Part shown: positions 45,146-58,200 of the stretch, in pieces
Layout: each line of letters opens with the position of its first letter
How positions within the stretch are numbered: position 1 is the stretch's first letter
Origin: Ignelater luminosus
Taxonomy: Eukaryota; Arthropoda; Insecta; Coleoptera; Elateridae
NCBI GenBank assembly: GCA_011009095.1
Contig: VTPC01000964.1
Location: forward strand, 38,070 to 102,069
Length of the DNA: 64,000 nucleotides
Direction: 5' to 3'
Notes under the pieces: model-generated
What the model saw: only the letters and a program-made list of their open reading frames with translations
Told to the model about the DNA's origin: nothing
Database searches by the model: none
Translations under genes and position numbers: made by a program

Positions 45146-48100
45146 TAGACATCCTTGCAATTACTTACATAGCTTCAGAAGAAAGTTGTCTGTTTTTCGA
45201 ATTTTTACAAGAAAGCGAGTCGCATTATACATCAATGAATTCAGGGAAATGGATAAATAGAAAAATAGATAGATTTGAATTTTGTTTTCAGCAAAAGACT
45301 GTCATTGTTATTCCTCTTCCAATGACATATCATCAAGTTGAGGGGTGCCATCTAAGATCTTGAGGTTAAGTGTGCCGTGTGTACTAGTGTGTCCCTCTCC
45401 ATGCATAAATTGACATATCTTTTCTTATTTTGATATTATTTGTTTACAAGATATTAAGGGTGGTTTGTTTTAAAATGAGCGATCCATAGAATTTGTAGAT
45501 AGATAAGTAGACAATCCAGTATGTTGAATTGTTATGATATAAAGTGACAGATATCAAGACTGTTTGTGTGACAGGTCAAGTTTACTGTCACTTTGACAGC
45601 TTTTATTTTTTTGATTGGTTTTCACTCAAGAATAGGAAGATACTTTTAAGATGGTACGAGAGTAAATGGTAACTGAGAGTATTTTGTTCTGTGTGTTTTT
45701 GATGAATTGTAAAATCAATTTCTAAATCTAGTAGTGCAAATAAATCAGCGTAGTGCACATGAACTTATTTATTCCAACTACTGATAAAAGTGCGATTAAA
45801 ATGCAAACGTATGCAATTCTGGCCATGGCCAACTGAGGAGATAAATTTTATGAATCACTCATTACGTCGTGGTGTATCTGAAATTTCTCATTTTCCCAAA
45901 AGTGCTACTATTCTTTTCCTGTTAAAATAATGAAAACAGTTACCATAGACTTATGTAGGATCATTATCTGATGCCAAAAAGTAGACCTTACACATAATAT
46001 CTTGAAAAGAAGAGACTGTTAACATAGTAGGCTATAAAATCAAAAATCCAACAGTATGCATATAATGCATTCACATTGTTTTTAGATGAGACTTAGTCAT
46101 GGAAATCTGACAGTTTGAGTTGTATGAATGGGATAGAAACTTGCTTAAATGAGGCTTTCTATATCGACATACGTTTTTGGAATTTGAAGATTGTTTTCCA
46201 TCATTTATAGCTTAGTATGTTGCTAGATGCTCTTTTAGGAGCACTTATCTATTTATTGCAATTAAATTATGAGTGGAAGTTAATTCCATTACCTTTTTCT
46301 TCTGAAAACAATATGAAAATAAAACAAAAAAAAACTCTATTTTCAGTAGGTAACATGAGCAGTCTAGAGTGTGTTTTTGATATCTCTTTTATTACCTTGG
46401 AATCTGAAAACAGCTTATTTAGTAATGGTGCCGCTGTTCGTAGTGGACCATTTAAACTCTGAAGTGCATACACTTTTTTTACATACTATGTTATACGCAT
46501 AAAACATTCTATAGGCCAAAACTAATGAACCAAAAAGATGTTTTTGCTAATTAACAGTAAAGATACATCAATTTAATTACAATATCACTATTTAAGGATG
46601 TAGACATATAGACTGAAGACGTTTGTGAAATTTGAGATTAATTTGTTTGTTAACCATTATTTAGAAGTAATAACAATTCTAATTTGTACCTGCTTTATAA
46701 TGGGTATCAGTCCTTGATAAGATCAATTTAAAAAAAGTCTGTTAAAATTTTTTTCTATCTTGTGTCTTTTTCTAGAAAATTCAAAAATCACTTAGCACTA
46801 TTTGGCAATGGTGTAACACCTTGATAATACAGCAAATTTCTTGATTAATAAGCATTCCTTGCTATCACGTACTTTATTTTAGTGGTACCAGATTTTTCAC
46901 TTTTTTCCTTGAAGTTGTACTTGGAATGCAATAAGGTAAAAAGTACCATCTACACTACATATTTATGATGAAGAATAACAAACAATACTTTCTGATAAGA
47001 TCTCAAAGCAAAATTTTTATTGATTCTTAAGTAATGATGTGTAAAAGTATTTAAAACTTTTCTGTTTGTACTAATGCCCCCCTACCACCTGTTTAAAAGA
47101 TTACACTTGTCCTCCAACATCCCATATATAAAACAGGTACACTGAAAGGATCCTCCAAGCTTTAAGGGAAACGAGGTAGTTACTTTAAATTTTAAGCTGA
47201 ACACCTACTTGATCTTAGTACCATTGAATAGCCTATTCTGATTGCTTTCCAATGTTATATTATCTAACTTTGCTATTAAAAAACACTTTTATCAACTACA
47301 ATATTTTGATTGACCGAGAAACATATCAGTCATTAAAACAGTACTTTTCTAAGATCCAATTTCTCTGGTTTGTGTAAGTACATCTATGAGTTTAATACTG
47401 GTAATGCCAGTTAAGCTTCTTTTACCACATGATATAGTATGTTATATATCCTTTTAAATGGGTATATTATTAAAAATGTATTTTGTCGTTTTATCATAAA
47501 CCAATAGCTATTTTGAAATTCAAAATTATTCAGACCCAACAAATCTCTTTTGCTTTTTGCTGCTATAAATTGAAGATTAAAATGCAAGATTATGCTTTGA
47601 TTAATGAGGTTATTATAATCTGTTTTTTGCTTTTTTTTTAGAGTACTACACACTTAGTATTTATTAAACACATAGTTTAATAATGAATAGAATAAAAATG
47701 AAACGAGATCAAAGTCTATGTTTAATAATCATTATTTATTTAATTTGATCTTCAAAGTCCACAGCAAACAAAAATGTTGTTTTTGTTAGTATCTAAAAAA
47801 CAGGTTATATTCCAAGCTAATTGACACTGAAACTTCTTAAAGCATTGACAAGCATGCAAAGTTAACAATTATTTTCTTCTAGAAAAAAAATAGCGTTGAG
47901 TTTTTTTGTTGTGAAATAATAACTACATGTAGGTTATATTACAATTTATTTTATGTGATATGTAGATAATGTTGTTATAAAAATGCAAAGTGTTTTTTCC
48001 GTATTTCCTTTTTGAGACTTTCATATTGAAATTGGATGAATTAGGTTAAAATGGAAACTACACTTTGAGTAACATTCTTTATTGAATACCCCTGTAATGG

Positions 48101-49205
48101 AACACGGTTGTAGACATAAAACATGCATAGTTCAGATGTTATGATGACAAAGCTTTCTTTTTCTACATAAAACATGAATATAAATATTGGCATGATAATG
48201 ATGCATGAGATGATCATTGTATGTTATGTGGTTCTAGGTGGTTTAAAACTTCTGCGTTGATGTGACGACATACGGCACTGGGCTCAGTGGTGCCGATTGG
48301 TGCCACATCTAACACATGTCTTTTGTTGCCTTTGCATCTTTATCATCACAACATTATAAGTTACATCGTACAATATTTAGTTTATGAACAATTATGTAAG
48401 ATGTTTTGTGTTTATTTTTACTTTTTCGCAAATCATCATCAAACTGTTTGTGTGTTAATAAAATTAATTAATTTGTAATACTGTAATAATAAATAACAAT
48501 ATTATTATATACATTATCTTGTTATACTTGAACATGTCTCCTTCAATAGTACATACTAGTCTGTAGTCCCACTGCAGTAATATCATCAGGGAGGAAAGTA
48601 AAACATAAACGTTATCTCTTTAAATACTGTCATTAATGTTTATCATTAAGATGGGGACATTTATTAAATTCATCTTCGGCACATCATCATAGATATTGTT
48701 AAACATTTGTAATATCTACAACATTTATAATAATATTTGTACTTAAACACTAATTATTTATAACAGCTACCTATCTTTTAAAATATCAACGTATGAAAAT
48801 TTATGTCTGTACACTGTATATACAATATCCATATATTTATTTATCAAATACAGTTTTCACAGCACCATATAAAATACCATTGAATAGACGCCAACACTTT
48901 TGGGACGCCAATTCACAAATTCAATCACACAAATATACAATTAGTGTTTAGATAACTGAGCTATTTAGACTTATACATTATAGTAACAGTCAAAAAAATT
49001 AAAAAACGTACTTTGTAGCACCATATATGCCCAAGTTCCATCATTGGTAATAACAATCAAACTTAAAAGTATTATTTGAAAAATAAAAATTGATAACAAG
49101 AACTACTTGTTTAATAAAGTACTCCTTTCTAATGAGGGATGCAACTTATACTTGTACAGGATGTCGTCGTGATTTGACACTGGAAGGTCTAGAATTGGTT
49201 TCCTG
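45146..49205. other. Gene-poor DNA downstream of the glutamate receptor gene
   Basis: No recognisable protein-coding gene. The right part next to 49206 must include the 3' untranslated region of the minus-strand receptor gene. The open frames at 45112-45363 and 46217-46462 are single-exon-like and match nothing I know. Confidence 0.4.
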
Positions 49206-52200
49206 CTATAAGGGAAGATCCTTGATTTGTATTCCAGGTAGAAGCGCAAGAGGACCGTTACCTACATTGCAGTTGTTATTCATTTTTGGAATGTATTCAT
49301 CTGTGTTATTCAAAACAGATTCACTATATGCTGGTGGTGGTGGATCAGTTAATGTACTACAGTCAATCATAAGAGGTTTCGCTTTACTATCACTAATATC
49401 GGTATCTGTAACAAGCACAAACAAAAGGACATATTTATAACCAGTAATTATGAAAAAAAAGAATAGATTGCAGATTTTATATAAATTTAAATGAGAATAC
49501 ATAAATGCTATAATCTCTATTAATCTTCAATGTAAGTAAAAAGTTTTTTCCCAGCTTTTATTTAGCATGATAATTTTATAAGAAATGGTCTTTCTACTTT
49601 GTAATTATTTAATTAAATAGAAAAACTGAGTAATCTAAGGAATAGACCTGTCCAACAAGCTGTCAAATATGGTGGCTGAGGGACACACATATGACATTAA
49701 ATGTAGCTTTGTTGGTTTTACTCAATTAAAAAACTATGTAAACTGCATGATTCCCAATTGTTTAAAAAAATCTTATACCTTTTATAAATATATTTGCATA
49801 AAATTATTTATTACCTGATATAAAGCCTAATATACATATGGTATATGAAGTCTACATTTACAATCGTTGTTCGTGTTCAAGCTTCATAGAAGTGTGAAAT
49901 CACATTTATATACACAAATTATAACCACTACAGATGTAAATTTCCAGGTTGTGTGCCTCTCAGTGGCTGTATTTTGATAGCTTGTTGGACAAGTCGCTTT
50001 TAGGTTATATTCTTACTGGTACTTGACAGTTATATTTATAACCTAAAATGCACAACTGTCAAGTGGTTGATAGAATTGTACAAAAAATATTTAAATTAAA
50101 ATTAGAATTATTTAAAATAATTCAAATTTATTTATGATAATTATATAGATATGAAAAATAAAAAAATCAAAACAATTTTAATTTAAATATTTAAATGTAA
50201 TAATTGATAACCTAAATTTAGAACTGTCATCGGCCAACAAAAATTCATTTGCTTACAATTTAATACCAACTGCAACCTACTTGATCTTTTTGTTTTTATT
50301 TGGTTGCATAGTACAAAAACTAACGTGAGAGCAACAAAAACCTAAGTCAAAGATACCCATGGGTTCTAAATTTCTTGTCTTCTAGTTTCATATTAATAAA
50401 AAAAAGTAAAACAAAAGCTATTAAAATAATAAAAGTGACATTTAAATTTTTTGTAGGTTATTTTTTAAGTGATTACAGTTAACATAATTCATAATTATAA
50501 TAATTTATAAAACTTTGTGAATTTAACAATAAATTTTCATTTAGAATCTTATTTTCGTAATGACATCAAGAATGAAAATGGTGAATGGGAATATTCAATA
50601 GTCAAAATGATGATGACATTTAAAAGTTGAATATTTGAATTTATAATTTAAGAATTACTCTAAGACAATCTTTTAAAATTCCAAGGGTTTCTTTGACTTG
50701 GTTTTTTTGTTGCTCTCACGGTACGTCTATTTCCCTTTTTTTTAGCAGGAAATATTAATTTGCTATAAAGCAAAATTAAAATAGTAAGCATAAATCAATT
50801 AACTTAAGGAACGTTATGTTTTAGTGTTTTAGCTGACTAGAGAGCATTATCAAAAATAATTTATTTATTAGTTCAGCGGTTCTCAAATTGTGGCGTCGTA
50901 GCTTTTTTAATTAATTTGAAATATAATCACAACAAAAGCATTAAAATAAATAAAACATTTCTAAGACATAGATCTAATGACTAATACAAAGTGTTCATAA
51001 ATGTTTCTGAATTCAGTGGGCTATGAAATCATGCTTGCGGGTGCATTTGCCGCCCTTTGAAAAACAGAATATGTATTAGAATGTTTGTCACGTTACACGC
51101 ATTGCATCTTTGTTATGATGGTTGCCTAATCTTATGTTTTTTTAAAGAATTAATAAGTTAAAATTAGTTGTTTAACTACAACTTTAGTCTTGAAAAAGAC
51201 TTTTTCGTGCAATAAGCGCAATTAAAGAGAAAACATGTGGAACAATACAACATATTTCAGCACAAGATTAACTAAATTGCTAAATGCAGGACTATGCAAT
51301 TTGCAATTGACAAATGACAAAAAACAAATACGTATTGGTTGTTGAAATAAATCAACAAGGCGGCACACAGCCTGTCCAGGTTTGGTTTTATATTCAAGAT
51401 ACTCACTCTGAGCTCCTTTTCTATTTGAAGTTTGTTTCTACATTTAGATATTTTGAATGTAACTACTGCAAAAAAGAAATTTCGCACAGATAAGAAGTGG
51501 GAAAAGGTAACAGTATTCGAAGCGTTTTTGCTTTAATAAGAGAATAATTGCAATTGCAATTCAGTCCAGAAATTTGTTAAGTAGGTACTTAATAGAAAAA
51601 ATTGATTTTTCTAAGCTACTCGAAAATCTATCAGTTGTTCTTCTTGCAGCGATAGGGCGGCAGGCGTGCTGTCAAATGGATTTATTACCCTATTCCAGTC
51701 ACACAATCTAATGTCTTCTTCTGCGAAAAAGTATTTACGGAAATTAGTGTTCAAGTTCTCTAGATGACCCTCTACTGTCTTTAGCAACTTCTGTATGATT
51801 CTCTTTCGGCGGGTAACTCTGGATAATTTTTTTTAGTCCAAGGAATAGACACTGAAAAAGGGGCTTTTGCTTGCAAAAGGTTATGTAGTTCTAATTTTTG
51901 GATATGTTGTGTATATCGGTGCCCTAGTGAAAACCCAAGTTTTCGACCTAGCCGCCCTTGTGGGGCGCCAAAAACCATCAAAATTGCGGACCTTTTTTCA
52001 GTTTTTTGATAATATCTTTTTACTAATGCATTACAGAGGAAAACGTCTTGATTAAAAGTTGTAGAGCATTACATTTGCTACAATTTTTGTATGAGAAATG
52101 TTTTTGTAGAAAAATTAGGTAGATAGTTACGCTTCATCAAGTTCCCAATTTTTTGTAAAAAAGATACTTTTTTGGGATACTTTTTTGCTTAAGAATATCG

Positions 52201-55200
52201 CTATTACAACAACAAGCTTGAACATCTTACAGCCTGACAACCATCTGGATGAAGAATAAAAGGGCAATGATTTATGTTTAGCTCCCACATCTTCAGAAAG
52301 AGCAGCAAAAATTCTTGATTTTAGAGGCCTGGTTTTTATATAATTAACTATACCACTAACTACTGTCAAAACGATATTTAGCCCAGAACTTAGCGATTTT
52401 GATGCTAAAGCTTCCCGATGAATCATGCAGTGTGTCCAGACTACTCCTAGAGGTGCCTTCTTCACAAGTGCTTGTAAACAGTTATATCATGAGCTCAATC
52501 GGTGCAAACTCCAACACAATCTTCCACTGTAAGTTTGCGCTGACAATAGCATCATTTGTAATTCTGAAGAACTCGATACCAGTTGCTCTTTTTTCTATGG
52601 GTTTGCAAAATAGGACGTCCCTGACAGAATCTGATATAGCAGATTAAATGGGAATCGTTACTGCTATCTGTTGCTTCATCAAGTTGTATGGCAAATAATT
52701 TTCCAACTAATTCGGATTCAAGCTGTTGCTGAATATTCACAGATACATCGTTAATTCTTCGGTAAATTGTATCGTCTGAAGATGAATCTTCTTAAGTTGT
52801 TTAGAATAGCTTTCACCAAACATTGTTTTTGCAATGTCTATAGCAGATGGTAGAATAAGTAACTCTGCAATCGTATGTGGCTTTTTATATTTGGCTATTT
52901 TATAAGCCATTTTGTACGATGACAATAAAGCTCTTTCATTTACTTATTTGTGGAAATTTGATTTCTGTTTATTGAAAGATCTGAGTTTTTCTGCAAGAAA
53001 TTCACGGAGCTTATCAATATGTTCTTTGTGTAGGGTTTCTAAATGCCTCTTCAATTTATTCGGTTTCATGCTATCTGCAGCCAAAATCTTGAAACAAATA
53101 ACACATTGAGGTTTTTCTTCACCACTTAAATCAGTGCCTGTAAGACCAAAGTGTAAGTACGCTTGATCATATTTTCGTGTTTTTGATTTTATAATAGGAT
53201 TAGCACTGGTACTGGGCGTTGCTGATGAAGTAGAAGCTTCTTCGTCCTCAAGGTTATGTATTTACCACACATGTACGTAAATGTATAATTTTTTCTCAGC
53301 GTTGGAACTCCAAGTGATAAAGTCTCCTATGTAACACAGTTGCAATGGAACAACTAAAACAACTCATGAGCAGATGCGCTGCTTTTATAGTCGCGTATTT
53401 TCAATTCAGAAAGTTCGAGACTCATCGGTATCAGGCGCGAACATTCGGGAAACAGTTAAATCACGTAATAGCACGGCGTGACTGCACTACATCGTCAGCG
53501 ATACGTAGCGTTGCCAAATCAAATTTAAATTTGGGTTATTTTATATTATGCAAAAGGCGCAGAATTGTTCAAGGTAAAAATACGAAAGATTGAGAACCGC
53601 TGTATTAATTTAAGAACTGTTAGGTAAACCTAATCATTACAAGTGAGTATACAAAAACGTGAAATACACCTACCATCCTTTTCAGACGCTTCACGTTGAA
53701 GTGGCGGAACATGTTTCTGAATTTGTTGTTTTTGATCACAAGTTGCTGCTGTAACCATAACAGGTGCCATCATGCTTCCAGAGCCAGCTGTACCTGAGCT
53801 CTTGTTGATAGCACTATAACGCATTGGCATCATGCTTTGCCTTACATTTCGCTCTGGCCTTATTAAGATTATGTATAACTGCAAAATAATAAGTTTTAAT
53901 TTGACTTTCTTCATACTTTTGCAATATAATATAATAAATAAGTAAACATTAACATATAGGTATCAAAAAATCTAATACAAATGAAAGAATGGGAGTGCGA
54001 ATTTCTTAAATAGTCGTATCTTACCTTTGGAGAAAACAAGCAAACTACAGTAACACTTGCAGAAAGACTTATGGTAACAGACATACTGGTGATCCTAAGT
54101 GCAACATGATTAGCAGTTCCAAAATACAGGGGAACAAAAGCCAACCATATTACACAAGTGGTATACATCGTAAAACCTGTATGGAAGTAATTTCAGCATT
54201 AATAAAAATGATAAACAAGTGCTATCTAAGTTATTTAATGACTTCAAGTTTACTGAAAATAAAATACTGAACAATTTAATTTATAATTTAGTTTCAATCT
54301 GTCTCATTATTTAATTTCAGTTAAGGGATTCATCTCAATCTTGATACATTTCATATATTTTTGTTCTGGTTATAGATAATTTTTCAGTTTTTTATTTGCG
54401 GGTCTTAGTTATGTTTGTTCTAAATATCTTGTTTAAATTCTTTTTATTTTAAAATCTCGTTATTCCAATTCTCAAAATGTGTTTTGTTGATTATTTTGAC
54501 AAAAAACAGATGAGGTTGTATCTTAATTATAAGTAGCAATCTTTTTGCAATTCTTTACGCTTGCTTTTCATGTTATCCTTTTTTTCTCGGGTATTCATTT
54601 TATTTTTATTTTCATAGTGTTATTGATAATGTGCTGCTCAGTACCAGCTAGCAATCTTATTATTTGGGGGGGGGGGTGGGTAACAATTAAAAAATGTTTA
54701 TGTGACAATAGGGCTAATTAGTGACCTTTAATGTATCTGCCATTATTGCATATAGCTGCCAGGCAGGCATAAGACTGATGTAGATAGATTAAAAATTGAA
54801 AAATCAGAGAACATGACAGACACAGAGGCTACACATGAACAGTAAGCCATGAACAAGCTAATAAAGTAATGAGTGAAATAAATGAATAAGTGAAATGAAT
54901 ACAAGAGAACAAATAAACATTGCTTTATAGATGAATAATGGCGTATCTGGATCTAAGGATAGTTTAGTTGAGTTACAATACCGGTGACAGAGAAAAATTA
55001 GACGCTCTGCTCTTACTTTACTATTTACAGATAACCAGATTATCAAACAGCAAGCAAAAACAAACTCAATTTTGGAAAACAAAACATCTTGCAGAGATGG
55101 AAGCTCATTATAAAAAGAAAGATAAGAATGCCCGAGCAGTGTACAGAAATGTAGATTTTGAATTATGTCATCAGAATGTATTGTGATTTTGTACTACATA

Positions 55201-58200
55201 ACTTTAAAGGTAGAAAACTAGCACACGACGTTTTGAAAGGCAAAGGATTATCATACAAGAGCAACCATCTGCCTTGTCTTTGATAATGTGAGCTAACTGT
55301 ATGAACTCTTGTCAATAGACAAGGCGCTAAAATTTCTAAACTAAATTACTGCTAAATAGGATACTATTAATTATTCAGCAGCATGTTTCATAAATGATTA
55401 CGTAAATTAGTTTGGGAAATTTTAGAATTTAGTACTTAACATGTAGGGTATTATTCTTAGAATTTAAAATTGATATTGTGTTTCAGTATTTCAGTGTTGA
55501 GTTACGAGTTGTGATTGCGTAGAAATATCCTCAAAATTGATAGCAGATCTCACCTATATGTTTGGATTCGTTAAAAGCTTCTGGTATTTTCCTTGTAAGT
55601 ACAGCATACACAGTACATACAACAATAAGAAAGATTGGATAAGTAAATGCTATCATATATGATGCGTCAATATCGGTAGAACAAACCAAAAGGTTATCTT
55701 CTCTAGTTGGATAGTGATGCATAGCTTTGGCTGGTGATATCACCATCCACACTCCATTTATTAATACCTATAAACATTAAAATATTAAATGCAAAAAATG
55801 AATCCATGTGTACTGTGTGTACCTGGGCACCCACGAGGCCAGAGCATATGATTAATTGCGATCTAGGTGAAATGAAGCTTGGTCGTTTGGCAGAATGCTT
55901 TCCAGCATTAAATATTCTTGATATGCGATTAGTTTTTGTAAGTAAGGCTGCGTATACTACAGTAAAACAAAATCCTGCCCCAAATCTGTAAGGTATTTAG
56001 GAAGTTGAACAAAAATCTAGATTATTATAATAAAAAAGCTACTACGATGCTCACCTTTGTATACTACATACAATATCAGTAGGTCTAAATACCAATGCAA
56101 AAGTCACACAATAACACATAAGAATACCAGCCAGGAGAACATAACTGAGTTCCCTTCCGGATGCTCGTACAACAGGGGTATCATTGTATCGGATAAAAAC
56201 GCATACCACAAAAGTAGTTATTAGAATACCAGTGGAACTAAGAGCCATTGCTCCAATCGCCCAACCACTTTCTGGACGAAGATATTCTTCAGGGATATCA
56301 ATACAACGCACGTGTAACGGATCTGGAACAGTTCCCAATGGACAACCCACACATTGAGTTGGATCGGTTGGATGACGAATCTAAAAAACAAAAAAAAATG
56401 TTATCATTGTTCAATAAATTTTAACATTTATTAGCTTGCATAAATTTATTTCCACCTTTAAGTGCGATCACAATTATATAACTGTAACAAGCACATAAAT
56501 TTAACTTTAGTTTGTAGTTGTTTTGAACTGGGCCAGCTGTTTCGCCGAAATACAACCACAACAGCATTTGCTTGAGATGTCTATACCACCGTTGTAGTTG
56601 GTCAGTTTCAAAAGGGTGCGGGTGTAGTGAAACTTGGAACGAATATTGCGACTTAATTGATTTTGCGTTATTTACAGTATTGTGTAGAATGGAAACGATG
56701 TTGCTGATTAAATGTTCAAAGGAACCTTTTATTCAGTTTAAATTTTCATTTCGAGACCGGGTTTATTTTAATTAAATATAAATTTGCGAGGATTATATGT
56801 ATGTAGTATAGAAATAGAAATAACTAATTAATTTGAATTTATGAAAAGACTCTTAAGTTCTCCATTCTTTTTATGGACAAGTTATGAGAAGTTAAAATCT
56901 TTATATCTTTAGAATTGACTTTTATTGTTAATTATACCATAAAATGCGCTATTGAAAGACAAAAAAGAACATTTAACTCATAATCACTAACTGCAAATTA
57001 TTACACGCTTTGCGTAACTCTTTCGAGAATTTGAAAATTACAAATTGGCCAGATGCTAGTGAGTCTTTGTTAACTTTTGAGGTTGATTTATTCTCGTTAA
57101 TACAGAAAAACTGAATTTGCCAACAGCTGTGATTTAACTGCATAAAAGTTCCTGTGGCTGTTGCTAATTTATGCGTGTTTCCCTAAGCTATTGTCTCTGT
57201 ATTAAACATTCTAAAACATAGTTGGGTTTACTAATATGCTTAAATACCCCTTAAGTTCTAACAAGATCCATATCTTTTTCAGATGACAACCAAATAAATA
57301 TTCGGAAATATTTTTAAATATTCACCGATGTCAAAATTAGGTCTTTCATTTCTTTGAAAAACAATGTTAATTCTAATGACTTGGATAGGTTCTTCGAGAT
57401 TTCCGTACTAGCAGTTATTATTTAATTAAAAATCCGAGATATTGGCCATTACAAAAATTGTAAAATAAAATACTTTAATTGGCTGATATTCTTTTAATCT
57501 CTGTAATACACATTGGTCATTACAAAAAATAACTAATTCATCTTTCTCTTTATCATTAAATGATCTAGTACACACCGAATTAGAATCTTCTTAGGTATTC
57601 TTCAATTGAAAATCTCAGTACCTGGAAAAAGTATTGAAAAGTAACCGTCAACAAATAAAATACGCCACAGGACTTTTTGGTTTCCATTTGATGTTCCTAC
57701 CCAGTTTTGAAAATCCGACCGGCGGTTTATGGAACACCCTGTATATTATAATACTATTCTTTTCTTTCTTGCTGTGTAAGTGAAGCCAAAGATCAATGCA
57801 GTTAGAAGAAACAACAGTTTGAATTTAATCAGTGTTTTCGGGAAACATTGCGGCCTATGAGAAGGTTTACTGTTCTGCACATAATGGAACACCAAATATT
57901 ACTTCATTTTGGTCATATCAGTACTATAAGCTTTTCTGTTGCACATCTAGTAACCCATTTTGGATGATAAAATCATGAAGTGTGGTACAAAAAAAGAGGT
58001 TCTCCTCTATGTAGAAGGAAATCTCGATGAAGCCAAAGCAGCTGCCACTAGCGAAGTCAACCTTAAACTGGTTAGCTGGGTAAAGTATGCCTTAGAAGAA
58101 AGAAGCGTTAAGGCGATCTTGGGTATTGCCATATAGGTTGTATTTTATTGTCTCTATATGACTGTTGATGGCATAAGCAGACGTTTTGACACTAGATCGG

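Noticed and set aside
45112..45363. 83-codon open frame right of the satellite
   Set aside because: It begins inside the tandem duplication and resembles no known protein; not enough support.
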